Source: Victivallaceae bacterium (GTDB lineage Bacteria > Verrucomicrobiota > Lentisphaeria > Victivallales > Victivallaceae). Taken from it: a stretch of 64,000 nucleotides of DNA. The notes under the pieces are model-generated. The model was not told the DNA's origin. It searched no databases and was given only the letters and a program-made list of their open reading frames with translations. Of this stretch, positions 16,517 to 25,161 are shown in pieces (position 1 is the first letter of the stretch; the number at the start of each line of letters is the position of its first letter). The position numbers and the translations under genes were made by a program. The stretch is taken from contig JAQUTL010000003.1 of the NCBI GenBank assembly GCA_028709805.1, positions 62,001-126,000 on the forward strand. Direction: 5' to 3'.

Positions 16517-18244
16517 TTATTTTTCAGCCGCGCCGGGGCCGAAGAGACGGAGGCGCGGACCGGGACGGGAATCCACCGAGCCGTCGGGGTGGACGGTGAA
16601 AGCGTCGAGCAGTTCGCCGTCCGGTGTTACCGCCTCGACCTTGAGTTTGTCACCGGAGACCGTGACGTTGAAGCCGGAGAGGGCGATGGCGCGGCCGGGG
16701 CCGCTCACCGACGCGATTGTGTACGGGCGATCGACCGGCGACAGCTGACTGGCTCCGGTGTCGTCTGGCGAAAGGAAAGCCGCCGCACCGGGGATGGTGC
16801 GCAGATAGCGGTGAATATGGCCGGACAGCCACAGATGAATGCGGGCCTTGGGTGTTTTACCGGTAAAAAAGCCGTCGGTCATCTCGCGCATGGTGTCGGC
16901 CATCAGCCAGTTGCCGCCGTCTTCCGGCGCGCCGTGACTGAGCACGATGCGGAACTTGGCGTTTTTGAACTCCTGAGATTCGATCACTCCGGCCAGCCAT
17001 GCTTTTTCGTCGGCCAGCATCTGTTCCGGAAAATTGAAGGCGTAACTGTTGCCGGCTTCCCGACCGGAGTCCTCGCCGGAGTCGAGGACGATAATGAACG
17101 CGTCGCCGGCGGAGAATGCGTAATAGGTCAGGCGGTTGTCCGGAACGAAAAACTTGGCGAAGTCGGAGCGTTCGATGCCGCGGTACTCGTGGTTGCCGCG
17201 CGCCTGCACCACCGGAATCAGGCGCGAGTTGAAGCGGGAGAGCGGATCAAGCGCGTCGCTCAGCTCCTGATAGGAAAAGCGGTTGTCGAGGTCGCCGAGG
17301 TGAATGATAAAATCGCAGGAGGAAATGTTGCAGTTCTTTACGAAGCCGCCGAGCATCGGTTGGAGTTCGCGGGAGTTGAACTGGGTGTCTCCGGTGGCGA
17401 AGAAGCGGAGGTCGTTGCCGGCGGCCGGGAGCGTTTTGACGGTGAAAGTCTCCGCGTCGGCGACCTCGGTCCAGCTGTCCTGATCGACCATTGTGACGCG
17501 CAGCTCGTATTCGGTGTCCGGGGCGAGGCCTTCCACTTCAATCAGGTGGTCGGTGCGGTTTGCGGCGACCTGGCCGTGAAGCAGCTCCCATGCGGTGTTC
17601 CATTGTCCGCCGTCTTTTTTACGCCAGGCGACGCCGGACGGCACCGGGCCGTCGGTTCCGAACGTGAGCGCGCATCCGGTGGTTTCCGGACGAATGGCGA
17701 GCGGCTTGCGCAGCACAACGGTTGACGGCGGAAACAACTGTGAAATCCGCTGGCGGCGGTCGATTTTCGCGTAGTTTTCAAGCGTGAACGGCAGAGCGCC
17801 GACCGCCATTGAGCAGCCGTTGCTGCCGGAGCGAACAGTGACGGAAATTTCATTTATCCCGGCCTTGACCGGCACGGCGGCGACTTGATTGTTTATCGAA
17901 ATCGGAAAATCGGCGTTGCCCACGTCCATAATGGAAAACGCCGGAGCGCCGTTGATTGAGATATCGAACCACCAGTCGGCTCCGGCGCCGAGCAGCATAA
18001 GTCCGTCGCGCGGGGCGGTGAAGGTGCTGCGGCAGGTCAGGTGTTTGTCGGACGACGGCTTGCCGTCGACAAACTCAAGCAGATCGACATACCCGGACTT
18101 GTCGGCCTCGGCCGGAACCTGAAATCCGTCAACGCTCCATCGTTTGGAAAATTCTCCCTCGACGAACTTGCCGGCGTCCACCGCCGCGGTCATCCCCGGC
18201 GCCAGCAGCGCGGCGCATAACGCCGCAACCAACGATTTATACAT
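16517..18244 (-). CDS. Secreted metallophosphoesterase with fibronectin-like domain
   Basis: The 575-aa exported protein starts with a signal peptide (YKSLVAALCAALLAPGMTAA). An N-terminal beta-sandwich of about 150 residues is followed by a fibronectin III-like domain, with the GLAPDTEYELRVT signature. The calcineurin-like phosphoesterase domain then shows GDTQF, HLGDLDN, RGNHEY, SHGAP and SGHIHRY in order, the metal-binding set. This layout matches secreted purple-acid-phosphatase-like enzymes. The start at 18244 is preceded by AAGGAGAT; a longer in-frame start at 18292 lacks one. The substrate is unknown, perhaps periplasmic phosphomonoesters. Confidence 0.85.
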   Translation of the reverse strand: MYKSLVAALCAALLAPGMTAAVDAGKFVEGEFSKRWSVDGFQVPAEADKSGYVDLLEFVDGKPSSDKHLTCRSTFTAPRDGLMLLGAGADWWFDISINGAPAFSIMDVGNADFPISINNQVAAVPVKAGINEISVTVRSGSNGCSMAVGALPFTLENYAKIDRRQRISQLFPPSTVVLRKPLAIRPETTGCALTFGTDGPVPSGVAWRKKDGGQWNTAWELLHGQVAANRTDHLIEVEGLAPDTEYELRVTMVDQDSWTEVADAETFTVKTLPAAGNDLRFFATGDTQFNSRELQPMLGGFVKNCNISSCDFIIHLGDLDNRFSYQELSDALDPLSRFNSRLIPVVQARGNHEYRGIERSDFAKFFVPDNRLTYYAFSAGDAFIIVLDSGEDSGREAGNSYAFNFPEQMLADEKAWLAGVIESQEFKNAKFRIVLSHGAPEDGGNWLMADTMREMTDGFFTGKTPKARIHLWLSGHIHRYLRTIPGAAAFLSPDDTGASQLSPVDRPYTIASVSGPGRAIALSGFNVTVSGDKLKVEAVTPDGELLDAFTVHPDGSVDSRPGPRLRLFGPGAAEK

Positions 18245-18277
18245 GAAATATCTCCTTATAACGTTTATATTGCATCT

Positions 18278-18305
18278 AAGGTAGCGCCTCATCGGTAAAA
18301 ATCAA
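18278..18305 (-). promoter_or_regulatory. Weak candidate promoter of the metallophosphoesterase gene
   Basis: On the minus strand, -35 TTGATT (18305-18300), 16-bp spacer, -10 TACCTT (18283-18278). The -10 is poor. Confidence 0.3.
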
Positions 18306-18412
18306 TGGCGGAGGAAATGAAAAACGTTCCGTGAAACATTTTTTCTGATATGGAGATGGTGTGATTCCCGGACGGACGGTATGAGCTTTTTTTGCGGCTG
18401 TTGTATTTTTTC

Positions 18413-18440
18413 TTGAAAAAACGATTTATGATGATAGATT
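18413..18440 (+). promoter_or_regulatory. Predicted promoter of the DUF4234 gene
   Basis: -35 TTGAAA (18413-18418), 16-bp spacer, -10 TAGATT (18435-18440), 30 bp before the start codon. Confidence 0.55.
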
Positions 18441-18470
18441 GTTGTTGAATCCCAACCAAAGGAGTTTGCC

Positions 18471-18815
18471 ATGGTAATGCATCGCCCGGTCGCAATGGTC
18501 TTGATTTTCACCGTTATCACCTGTGGCTTGTATTGGCTGTTCTGGGCCTATACCACCAGATGCGAAATCAAACAGTATCTTGGAGACCAGTCGATCAATC
18601 CGGGGCTGGACGTTCTGCTGATGATAATCTGTTTCCCGTATTGCTATTACTGGTTTTATAAATATTCCAAAGAAATCGCGGCGGCGGAGGAGAAGGCGGG
18701 GATTGCGGCAACTGACAATTCACTGGTGAATCTGTTCCTTGCCGTGTTCGGATTGAGCCTTATCGCAATGCTGATAATGCAGAGTCAGCTCAATGCGGTT
18801 GCGGCAAAACAGTAA
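18471..18815 (+). CDS. DUF4234-like small membrane protein
   Basis: The 114-aa protein has three predicted transmembrane helices: residues 6-28, 46-62 and 84-104. The first half, with ITCGLYWLFWAY and FPYCYYWFYKYSKEI, matches the aromatic-rich pattern of DUF4234 proteins. The ribosome binding site is AAAGGAG. Its 3' end overlaps the next gene by 23 bp, indicating co-translation. The function is unknown. Confidence 0.72.
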   Translation: MVMHRPVAMVLIFTVITCGLYWLFWAYTTRCEIKQYLGDQSINPGLDVLLMIICFPYCYYWFYKYSKEIAAAEEKAGIAATDNSLVNLFLAVFGLSLIAMLIMQSQLNAVAAKQ

Positions 18816-19230
18816 GTTTATTCTGGCGGCGGCGGCAGTCGCCGCCGTCTATCTCTTTATTGTGTGGTGGACGGGCAGCGGAACCTTGTGCGTGCTGCGG
18901 ACTTATACCGGACTGCCCTGTCCGGGCTGCGGCCTCGGACACGCGCTGAACGCGCTGCTGCACGGCAATCTGCACGCGTCGCTGGTCAGTCATCCCCTGC
19001 TGCTGCCGTTGTCGGCGGTGTTTGCTCTTGCAGTGGCGTATCTGCGCAGTCCCCGCCTGTCAACAACCGGATTCAACCGGCTGTGGATCGCCGCCGCCGT
19101 GCTGCTGACGGCGGTTTATCTGGTGCGCCTGGCGCTTTATTTTCCAGAAGGACCGTACCCGATGACCTATTCCCACAATAATTTAATTGAGAAAATTTTT
19201 TGCATGCTGTCCGGTCGTTTCGGCTATTGA
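18793..19230 (+). CDS. DUF2752 membrane protein
   Basis: The 145-aa protein has three to four hydrophobic helices and the DUF2752 hallmark LPCPGCGLGHAL around residues 41-52. Two cysteines in CPGC could bind metal or form a disulfide, but no biochemical role is established for the family as far as I know. It overlaps the DUF4234 gene by 23 bp; the pairing of two small membrane proteins of unknown role suggests a joint function. Confidence 0.8.
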   Translation: MRLRQNSKFILAAAAVAAVYLFIVWWTGSGTLCVLRTYTGLPCPGCGLGHALNALLHGNLHASLVSHPLLLPLSAVFALAVAYLRSPRLSTTGFNRLWIAAAVLLTAVYLVRLALYFPEGPYPMTYSHNNLIEKIFCMLSGRFGY

Positions 19231-19377
19231 ATCGGCATTCTGCTTTTTGCTTCATCATCGGTGCCCCGGGCGATATTTACGCCGCGGATGGCCGAATCGC
19301 CGGTTGCTCCGGGAATGGTTTACGGAAAAATATCCGACGGGGGCGTATTCATCCGCGCTGAAAAAAAGATAAAAAAA

Positions 19378-19454
19378 TGGCGAGGAAGACGGGGATCGAA
19401 CCCGCAACATCCACCGTGACAGGGTGGTACTCTAACCAATTGAGCTACTTCCCC
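19378..19454 (-). tRNA. tRNA-Asp (GTC), second copy in transcription order
   Basis: The 77-nt cloverleaf has acceptor GGGGAAG/CTTCCTC, anticodon stem CCACC/GGTGG with anticodon GTC, a standard TTCGATC loop, and encoded CCA. The sequence is identical to the upstream copy at 19485-19561. A T-rich tract follows it on the transcribed strand. Confidence 0.95.
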
Positions 19455-19484
19455 GCTTTTTACGCGGACGTTCGAGGAAAAGAG

Positions 19485-19561
19485 TGGCGAGGAAGACGGG
19501 GATCGAACCCGCAACATCCACCGTGACAGGGTGGTACTCTAACCAATTGAGCTACTTCCCC
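19485..19561 (-). tRNA. tRNA-Asp (GTC), first copy in transcription order
   Basis: The gene is identical to the copy 30 bp downstream, with the same acceptor, GTC anticodon, T-loop and encoded CCA. The pair is probably one transcript from the promoter at 19585-19612. Confidence 0.95.
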
Positions 19562-19584
19562 GCTCTGAACATCGAACAGACCTT

Positions 19585-19612
19585 AATGTAGTCTTCATTT
19601 ATAATTTTTCAA
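19585..19612 (-). promoter_or_regulatory. Predicted promoter of the tRNA-Asp pair
   Basis: On the minus strand, -35 TTGAAA (19612-19607), 16-bp spacer, -10 TACATT (19590-19585), about 24 bp before the mature tRNA 5' end. Confidence 0.55.
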
Positions 19613-19653
19613 GTGCAAACGCCAACTTTTTCTCGGATTTCGGTCACGTTAGA

Positions 19654-19681
19654 TTGAAAATGCGGTGATTTGAAGTAGATT
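19654..19681 (+). promoter_or_regulatory. Predicted promoter of rmuC
   Basis: -35 TTGAAA (19654-19659), 16-bp spacer, -10 TAGATT (19676-19681), 25 bp upstream of the start. Confidence 0.5.
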
Positions 19682-19706
19682 AAAATTTCAACACGGGAGA
19701 AGTATT

Positions 19707-20909
19707 ATGTTTTTTGCAATCATTTTTCTGCTTGCGCTGCTGGTCGTGCTCGCCATTGTCAATCTGCTGGCAGTCTCCAGAGCGAAACACAATGACCGCG
19801 ACGCCATGCTGCTGGCCGAAATCAGAACACTGATCGGCGCTCTGCCGGAGACTATGCGTCTTCAGGAACAGGCGCTGCGCGGCGAGCTGGGCGACAACCG
19901 GAACGAGCTGGCAAAAAATCTGGCGATCGGCCGCAATGAAATCTCCGTAAGCTTCAAAAGCATTAGGGAGACACTCGACGTTCAACTTCAGAAACTTCAG
20001 GAGGAAAACAGCCGCAAGCTGGAGGAAATGCGCAAAACGGTGGACGAGAAACTTCAGGAGTCGGTCGAAAAACGGTTCCGGGAGTCATTCAAGTCGATCA
20101 GCGAGCGGCTGGAGATGGTGCAGAAGGGACTGGGCGAAATGCAGACGCTCGCCACCGGTGTGGGCGACCTCAAACGGGTGCTGACCAATGTGAAAACCCG
20201 CGGCACGCTCGGAGAAATCCAGCTGGCCAATCTTTTGGAGCAGAGCTTGACGGCGGAGCAGTATGTGGTCAACGCTCAGGTGAAAGCCGGATCGTCGGAA
20301 CGGGTGGAGTTCGCCATCAAAATGCCGGGGAAAGACCCCGATACGGCGGCGGTGCTGCTGCCGATCGACTCGAAATTCCCGGTCGAAGACTATCAGCGCC
20401 TGCTCGACGCCTATGACAACGCGCAGTCGCCGGAAGAGTTGAAAAAAGTCGCCAATTCCTTTGAGCAGTCGGTTCTGCGCTGTGCCGGCGACATCAAAAA
20501 CAAATACATCAATCCGCCGCTGACCACCGACTTTGCCGTGATGTTCGTCCCCACCGAGGGGCTGTACGCCGAGGTGCTGCGCCGCCCCGGACTTTTTGAG
20601 CGGCTTCAGCACGATTATCATATCACGATTGTCGGCCCGGCCAACCTCATGGCGTTCCTCAACAGTCTTCAGATGGGATTCCGGACGCTGGCCATCGAAA
20701 AGCGTTCCGGTGAAGTCTGGAACCTGCTCGGCGCGGTCAAGACCGAATTTGGAAAATTCGGCGCGGTGCTCGAAAAAACCCGTGAACATCTCGAACGCGC
20801 GGTCAAGGACATCGATGACGCCGGAATACGCACCCGCGCCATTGAGCGGAAACTGCGCACGGTAACCGAACTGCCGCCCGAAGAGGCCTCCGGCATGATC
20901 GACGAATAG
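19707..20909 (+). CDS. rmuC: DNA recombination protein RmuC
   Basis: RmuC-family proteins limit genome rearrangement and resemble nucleases of the PD-(D/E)xK fold. The 400-aa product has an N-terminal transmembrane helix (residues 2-24), a long coiled coil to about residue 150, then the conserved RmuC domain. That domain includes KTRGTLGEIQLANLLEQ, LPIDSKFPVEDYQRLL, FVPTEGLYAEVLRRPGLFE and IVGPANLMAFLNSLQMGFRTLAIEK. The gene is single, with GGGAGAAG before the ATG. Confidence 0.93.
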   Translation: MFFAIIFLLALLVVLAIVNLLAVSRAKHNDRDAMLLAEIRTLIGALPETMRLQEQALRGELGDNRNELAKNLAIGRNEISVSFKSIRETLDVQLQKLQEENSRKLEEMRKTVDEKLQESVEKRFRESFKSISERLEMVQKGLGEMQTLATGVGDLKRVLTNVKTRGTLGEIQLANLLEQSLTAEQYVVNAQVKAGSSERVEFAIKMPGKDPDTAAVLLPIDSKFPVEDYQRLLDAYDNAQSPEELKKVANSFEQSVLRCAGDIKNKYINPPLTTDFAVMFVPTEGLYAEVLRRPGLFERLQHDYHITIVGPANLMAFLNSLQMGFRTLAIEKRSGEVWNLLGAVKTEFGKFGAVLEKTREHLERAVKDIDDAGIRTRAIERKLRTVTELPPEEASGMIDE

Positions 20910-20927
20910 TTTCCGGCTCGGCATCCG

Positions 20928-20971
20928 CCGTTTTGCCGGATGAAACGCTGAAAAGTTGTGCGGCAAAACGG
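20928..20971. repeat. 11-bp inverted repeat between convergent rmuC and the DUF1848 gene
   Basis: CCGTTTTGCCG at 20928-20938 is perfectly inverted at 20961-20971 around a 22-nt loop. Position between convergent genes suggests a bidirectional transcript end. Neither side has a real T run, so this is not a canonical terminator. Confidence 0.4.
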
Positions 20972-20984
20972 TGAAACCTTATTT

Positions 20985-21893
20985 TCAGAACAGTGTTCCC
21001 TGGGCCTTTTCGCCCGGTGCCGGCATCGCCGCGCCGCCGGACTCGCCGAGGAGTTCACACTGCACATCGCCAAAATCAAATCGTCGTCGCGCGGCGGCGT
21101 GGTCTTTAGTGGCGTAACAATAGGCGCATCCGTTGACGCAGGAATCGTAAGCACCGATGTCCACACTGGAACAGCAGCCGCAGCCGGGGCGTTGTCCGCG
21201 ATCGCGTTCGCTATTCGGCGGGCGGCCGGTGAGTTTTTGAATCCGTTTTGGATCAATGCAGGACGCGCGGTCGATGGCGAAGTCCGCCAAGCGCACATCT
21301 TCGCAACACCCCGTTGCACATAATCCGTGGTCGGCCGCGACGCGACCGATGAGCGCCGCCAGTTCGTTGGTTTCATTGTGCGTCGGCGGGCGGAACGCCG
21401 GGGCGCGGAGCTTTTTGTAAATATCCACAAAACTGACGGTGACAGTGTCGGTGTACGGCGCCAGAATGTCGCACAGGCGCGAAAATCGGTTGCGGTGATA
21501 TGCGGTGTCGATGCCGTCGGCAAGCAGGAGCGGATCGTAGCGCCAGACCAGACGTTCGCGGCCGACACGCCGCCCAAGTTCGCAAAACGTCCGGACGATT
21601 TCGGTTTTGTCGCGCAGTCCGGGTTCAAGTTTTCGGGCATAGGGCGTCAAGGTGAATTGAAAATAAAAGCGGTGTCCCATCCGTTCGATTTCGTCCAGAT
21701 GCGGCAGCAGCGGCGCCGGGTCTTTTGTCCAGAATACGATGCACTCCGTCTGCTCCGCTGTCAGCGGCACTCGCGTGATCTTCTTAGGGTTGAACGGATT
21801 GCGAACCAGCGCATATCCGGCGCGCAGCCGGTTTATAAACCATTCCGCGTAACAACCGGGAATGTCCGTTCGCCTTGACGCCGATACGATCAC
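20985..21893 (-). CDS. DUF1848 family protein (putative Fe-S/radical-type)
   Basis: I chose the GTG at 21893, giving 302 aa. DUF1848 proteins normally begin M-I-x-S-x-SRRTDIP, and AAAGGCGGAG lies just upstream. An in-frame ATG at 21962 would add 23 unrelated basic residues. Family features are SRRTDIPGCYAEWF at the start, VRNPFNPKKI, FWTKDPAPLL, and the C-terminal cysteine group GCGCCSSVDIGAYDSCVNGCAYCYA. That group resembles a metal-cluster site. The biochemical role of DUF1848 is not established as far as I know. Confidence 0.82.
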   Translation of the reverse strand: MIVSASRRTDIPGCYAEWFINRLRAGYALVRNPFNPKKITRVPLTAEQTECIVFWTKDPAPLLPHLDEIERMGHRFYFQFTLTPYARKLEPGLRDKTEIVRTFCELGRRVGRERLVWRYDPLLLADGIDTAYHRNRFSRLCDILAPYTDTVTVSFVDIYKKLRAPAFRPPTHNETNELAALIGRVAADHGLCATGCCEDVRLADFAIDRASCIDPKRIQKLTGRPPNSERDRGQRPGCGCCSSVDIGAYDSCVNGCAYCYATKDHAAARRRFDFGDVQCELLGESGGAAMPAPGEKAQGTLF

Positions 21894-22036
21894 TTGCTCC
21901 GCCTTTCTCGATTTACGATCTCTTTTGACTGCAAATATAACATTGAATGCGGTTTTTCGCAAATCAGTCGGCTCGTTGCGGAATTTTTCTTCCGGTGCGG
22001 TGTGTGGGTGTCCCGCTTCCGCCCTGCTTTTTCGAC

Positions 22037-22064
22037 AAAAAAACGCGCCTCATCGCTGAAGCGC
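22037..22064 (-). terminator. Second (distal) terminator after pckG
   Basis: On the minus strand, an 8-bp stem GCGCTTCA/TGAGGCGC (one G-T pair) with a GCGA tetraloop and a seven-T run (plus A run 22037-22043). It is a diverged copy of the terminator at 22103-22138. Confidence 0.8.
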
Positions 22065-22102
22065 CTCCCGCCGCTTGATATGTGCCGATCCGGTTTTTCC
22101 CG

Positions 22103-22138
22103 ACAAAAAAACCGCGCCTCATCTCTGAAGCGCGGTTT
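22103..22138 (-). terminator. First (proximal) rho-independent terminator of pckG
   Basis: On the minus strand, an 11-bp stem with one G-T pair (22136-22126 with 22121-22111), a GAGA tetraloop and a seven-T run. It begins 25 bp after the pckG stop. Confidence 0.9.
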
Positions 22139-22162
22139 ATAGTCTCTTGCCAAGGCTTGGAC

Positions 22163-23986
22163 TTAGTTGAGGCGGGCCTCGAAAGCGGCAAGCTGTTCAT
22201 TCAGCTCGGCCGGCAGATGGCTGCCGAAACGGGCGTAATGCTCTTTGATCATGCCGATTTCCTTCTTCCAGCCTTCGGCGTCGACACTGAGCAGTTGCTT
22301 CATGTCGTCGACGGTGACTTCATCCTCAATGCCGGTGCGGTCAATGTCCTCAACCTTGGGCATATAACCGATCTGGGTCTTGTTGGCCTCGATAGCGTTG
22401 TCGCAGCGGGCGAAGATCCATTTCAGAACACGGCTGTTGTCACCGTATCCCGGCCAGAGCCACTTGCCGTCGGCGGTCTTGCGGAACCAGTTGACGTAGA
22501 AAATCTTCGGGAGCTTGTCCGCAGTGCTCTTCGTGCCGATTTCCAGCCAATGGCGGAAATAGTCGCCCATGTTGTAGCCGCAGAACGGCAGCATGGCGAA
22601 CGGGTCGCGGCGGACGGTGCCGGCCTTGACGTCAAGCGCGGCGGCGGTGACTTCGCTGCCGACGATGGTGCCCATGAACACGCCGTGATTCCAGTCGAAG
22701 GACTGATGGATCAGCGGAACGGTGGAGGGACGGCGGCCGCCGAACAGGAACGCCGAAATCGGCACTCCGGCGGGGTCTTCCCAGTTGCTGGCGATCGCCG
22801 GGCAGTTTTTGGCGCGGGCGGTGAAGCGGGCGTTCGGGTGGGCGGCGGGAGTCGTCGCGGTGGCGGCGTCCCATTCCTTGCCCTTCCAGTCGATCAGCTT
22901 GCCGGGCGCCGGGTAGCCGATGCCTTCCCACCAGACGTCGCCGTCTTCAGTCAGCGCAACGTTGGTGAAGATGGTGTCTTTGCTGCTGGCGTGCATGGCG
23001 TTCGGGTTGCTCTTCATGCTGGTTCCGGGCGCGACGCCGAAGAAACCGGCTTCGGGGTTGATCGCGTAGAGACGGCCGTCTTTGCCGAACTTCATCCAGG
23101 CGATATCGTCACCGACCGTCTCGACCTTCCAGTCCTTGATGGTCGGGATCAGCATGGCGAGGTTGGTTTTGCCGCAGGCCGACGGGAAGGCGCCGGTCAC
23201 ATATTTGACCTCGCCCTTCGGGTTGGTGAGCTTGAGAATAAGCATGTGCTCGGCCATCCAGCCCTCGTCGCGCGCCTGAACGCTGGCAATACGCAGCGCG
23301 AGGCACTTCTTTCCGAGCAGGGCGTTCCCGCCGTAACCGGAACCGAAGCTCCATATTTCGCGGGTTTCGGGGAAATGGGCGATGTATTTTTTGTCCATCG
23401 GAGCGCACGGCCAGATGCCGTTGTCGGATTCTCCGGGCGCAAGCGGCTTGCCGACGGAGTGGACGCACGGAACAAATTCGCCGTTGCCGAGCGTGTCGAT
23501 GACTTTGGTTCCCACGCGGGTCATCACATGCATGTTGATGACGACGTAGGCGGAGTCGGTGATCTCAATGCCGATCTTGGCGATCGGGGAGCCGACCGGG
23601 CCCATCGAGAACGGGATGATGTACATGATGCGGCCGCGCATGCAGCCGTCGTAAAGACCAAGCATGGTCTTCTTGAGTTCAGCGGGGTCGATCCAGTTAT
23701 TGGTCGGGCCGGCGTCTTCCTTCGTGGCGGAGGCGATGTAGGTGCGGGCTTCAACGCGGGCGACGTCGCTCGGATCGGAGCGGAACAGCAGGCTGTTCGG
23801 GCGCTTCGCCGGGTTCAGGCGGATGCCCAGACCGGACTCCACCAGCTCATTGCACAGACGATCGTACTCGGCCTGCGACCCGTCGCACCAATAGACGCCT
23901 TCCGGCTTGCAAATGTCGGCCCATTCTTCGACCCATTTGACAAGCTTGGCGTTCTTGGTCGGAACCTGATTCAGATACTTTACCAT
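22163..23986 (-). CDS. pckG: Phosphoenolpyruvate carboxykinase (GTP)
   Basis: The GTP-dependent PEPCK interconverts oxaloacetate and phosphoenolpyruvate, serving gluconeogenesis or PEP carboxylation in fermenters. The 607-aa length is standard for the GTP class. The kinase-1a loop [12 protein letters not shown] is the key motif, with [19 protein letters not shown] metal and GTP segments, [13 protein letters not shown], and the C-terminal NWFRK and [13 protein letters not shown] pieces. AAGGAA precedes the ATG. The gene is monocistronic, with its own promoter and two terminators. Confidence 0.96.
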   Translation of the reverse strand: MVKYLNQVPTKNAKLVKWVEEWADICKPEGVYWCDGSQAEYDRLCNELVESGLGIRLNPAKRPNSLLFRSDPSDVARVEARTYIASATKEDAGPTNNWIDPAELKKTMLGLYDGCMRGRIMYIIPFSMGPVGSPIAKIGIEITDSAYVVINMHVMTRVGTKVIDTLGNGEFVPCVHSVGKPLAPGESDNGIWPCAPMDKKYIAHFPETREIWSFGSGYGGNALLGKKCLALRIASVQARDEGWMAEHMLILKLTNPKGEVKYVTGAFPSACGKTNLAMLIPTIKDWKVETVGDDIAWMKFGKDGRLYAINPEAGFFGVAPGTSMKSNPNAMHASSKDTIFTNVALTEDGDVWWEGIGYPAPGKLIDWKGKEWDAATATTPAAHPNARFTARAKNCPAIASNWEDPAGVPISAFLFGGRRPSTVPLIHQSFDWNHGVFMGTIVGSEVTAAALDVKAGTVRRDPFAMLPFCGYNMGDYFRHWLEIGTKSTADKLPKIFYVNWFRKTADGKWLWPGYGDNSRVLKWIFARCDNAIEANKTQIGYMPKVEDIDRTGIEDEVTVDDMKQLLSVDAEGWKKEIGMIKEHYARFGSHLPAELNEQLAAFEARLN

Positions 23987-24042
23987 TGCTAATTCCTTGC
24001 GTTATCAAGTTAACGGTTGTGAAATTCTCCAAAAGTCTTTTT

Positions 24043-24070
24043 AATATATCATCGATATTTTTATATTCAA
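24043..24070 (-). promoter_or_regulatory. Predicted promoter of pckG
   Basis: On the minus strand, -35 TTGAAT (24070-24065), 16-bp spacer, -10 TATATT (24048-24043). Confidence 0.6.
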
Positions 24071-24091
24071 GCAGAAAAAGCCGTTTTTTAT

Positions 24092-24119
24092 TTGCTTTCG
24101 GGCGCTTCGTGTTTATATT
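24092..24119 (+). promoter_or_regulatory. Predicted promoter of the ExbB-like six-gene operon
   Basis: -35 TTGCTT (24092-24097), 16-bp spacer, -10 TATATT (24114-24119). It is back to back with the pckG promoter. Confidence 0.55.
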
Positions 24120-24167
24120 ATTGGAATAAAAAAGACGACAAACAAAAATATGATCGGGGGAATCCCA

Positions 24168-25160
24168 ATGAAGAAACTCGCCGTTTGCTGGACGCTCGCC
24201 GTTTCGGGCGCACTCACCGTCTTCTGCGGACTGTTGTGGCTGAACAACCTGGACAGCGCCTGCAGAAGCTACACCAAATTGTTTTCCGACAATCCGGACA
24301 TTTCGCTGGACGAACAGATATCCGGATTCATTCCGGCGCTGGACTGGTCGGTGCTCGACCTTTCGACCATCAGCACGTTCATTCCGTTTTTCGGATTTCT
24401 CTGCATCAGCATCGGTCTGCTGCGGATTATGCGCGGCGGCAGCGGAACGCATTCGGAAAACTTCCCGTTCTTCCATAGTTACGACCGGGTGAACATCGCG
24501 CTCGGCCTGATCGGGACCATATGGGGCATCATCATCATCGGCTTCTACCGGCCGGAGGAGATCAACGTGGGCAGCCTTATGATGTGTCTGCACACGGCGC
24601 TGTTCTCGACACTGGTGGCGGTGATCTGGGTGTCGATCGTGCTGCCGCTGGCGGTGACGCCGCTGATGCGGAAGTTCGCCGGCGCGGATGACGGCGGAAG
24701 CGTTGACGGCGGCGATGACGACGCAAGCCTCACCGTGCTGGTGGACAAACTCAGCGTGGCGGCCGCCGGCGTGGCCAAGGAGTTCGCCGCCAGCAACGAA
24801 CAGCTGCACGGCTTCAACACCAGACTGCGCAACGCCGCCGAGGAGTTGAATGAATGCAGTCTCAATCTGAGCACCATGCTGCACCGGCTCACCGGCACCG
24901 GCGACCTCTGGCAGAAGGAGCAGGCCCGGCAGGTGGAGATATTGGGGCAGACCGCGAAGATGGTGGAGTCGGTCAGTCAGGTGCAGTCGCAGTTGACCGC
25001 CCAGCTGGAGAAGATGCAGCGCGACAACGCCACACTGCAGGCGCAGAACGCCGCGTTGCGCAGTACCAACAACGAATTGAGCGAGGCCGCCAACGCTTCC
25101 GGCGTTGAAAATGTCAAGCTGAAGACCGCGCTGGAACAGATCAAGGGCGCACTGCATTAA
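24168..25160 (+). CDS. MotA/TolQ/ExbB-like channel protein with coiled-coil tail
   Basis: The 330-aa product has four predicted membrane helices: about 3-26, 67-90, 107-126 and 134-162. The last two carry ALGLIGTIWGIIIIGFY and a following ALFSTLVAVIWVSIVLPL, the pattern of the MotA/TolQ/ExbB proton-channel domain (G-L-x-G-T-x-x-G...A-L-x-T). A cytoplasmic tail of about 165 residues follows. It is acidic near its start (DDGGSVDGGDDD), then heptad-rich from about 225 to 320, so a coiled coil is likely. The start at 24168 has GGGGGAAT upstream; an earlier in-frame ATG at 24150 is less well placed. The next gene starts 1 bp later and fits an ExbD/MotB-type partner. Confidence 0.75.
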   Translation: MKKLAVCWTLAVSGALTVFCGLLWLNNLDSACRSYTKLFSDNPDISLDEQISGFIPALDWSVLDLSTISTFIPFFGFLCISIGLLRIMRGGSGTHSENFPFFHSYDRVNIALGLIGTIWGIIIIGFYRPEEINVGSLMMCLHTALFSTLVAVIWVSIVLPLAVTPLMRKFAGADDGGSVDGGDDDASLTVLVDKLSVAAAGVAKEFAASNEQLHGFNTRLRNAAEELNECSLNLSTMLHRLTGTGDLWQKEQARQVEILGQTAKMVESVSQVQSQLTAQLEKMQRDNATLQAQNAALRSTNNELSEAANASGVENVKLKTALEQIKGALH

Positions 25161-25161
25161 A

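Noticed and set aside
19378..19561. tRNA pair as an integration (att) site for a mobile element
   Set aside because: Two full tRNA-Asp copies stand 30 bp apart, but no integrase or island boundary is seen; simple tandem duplication is enough.
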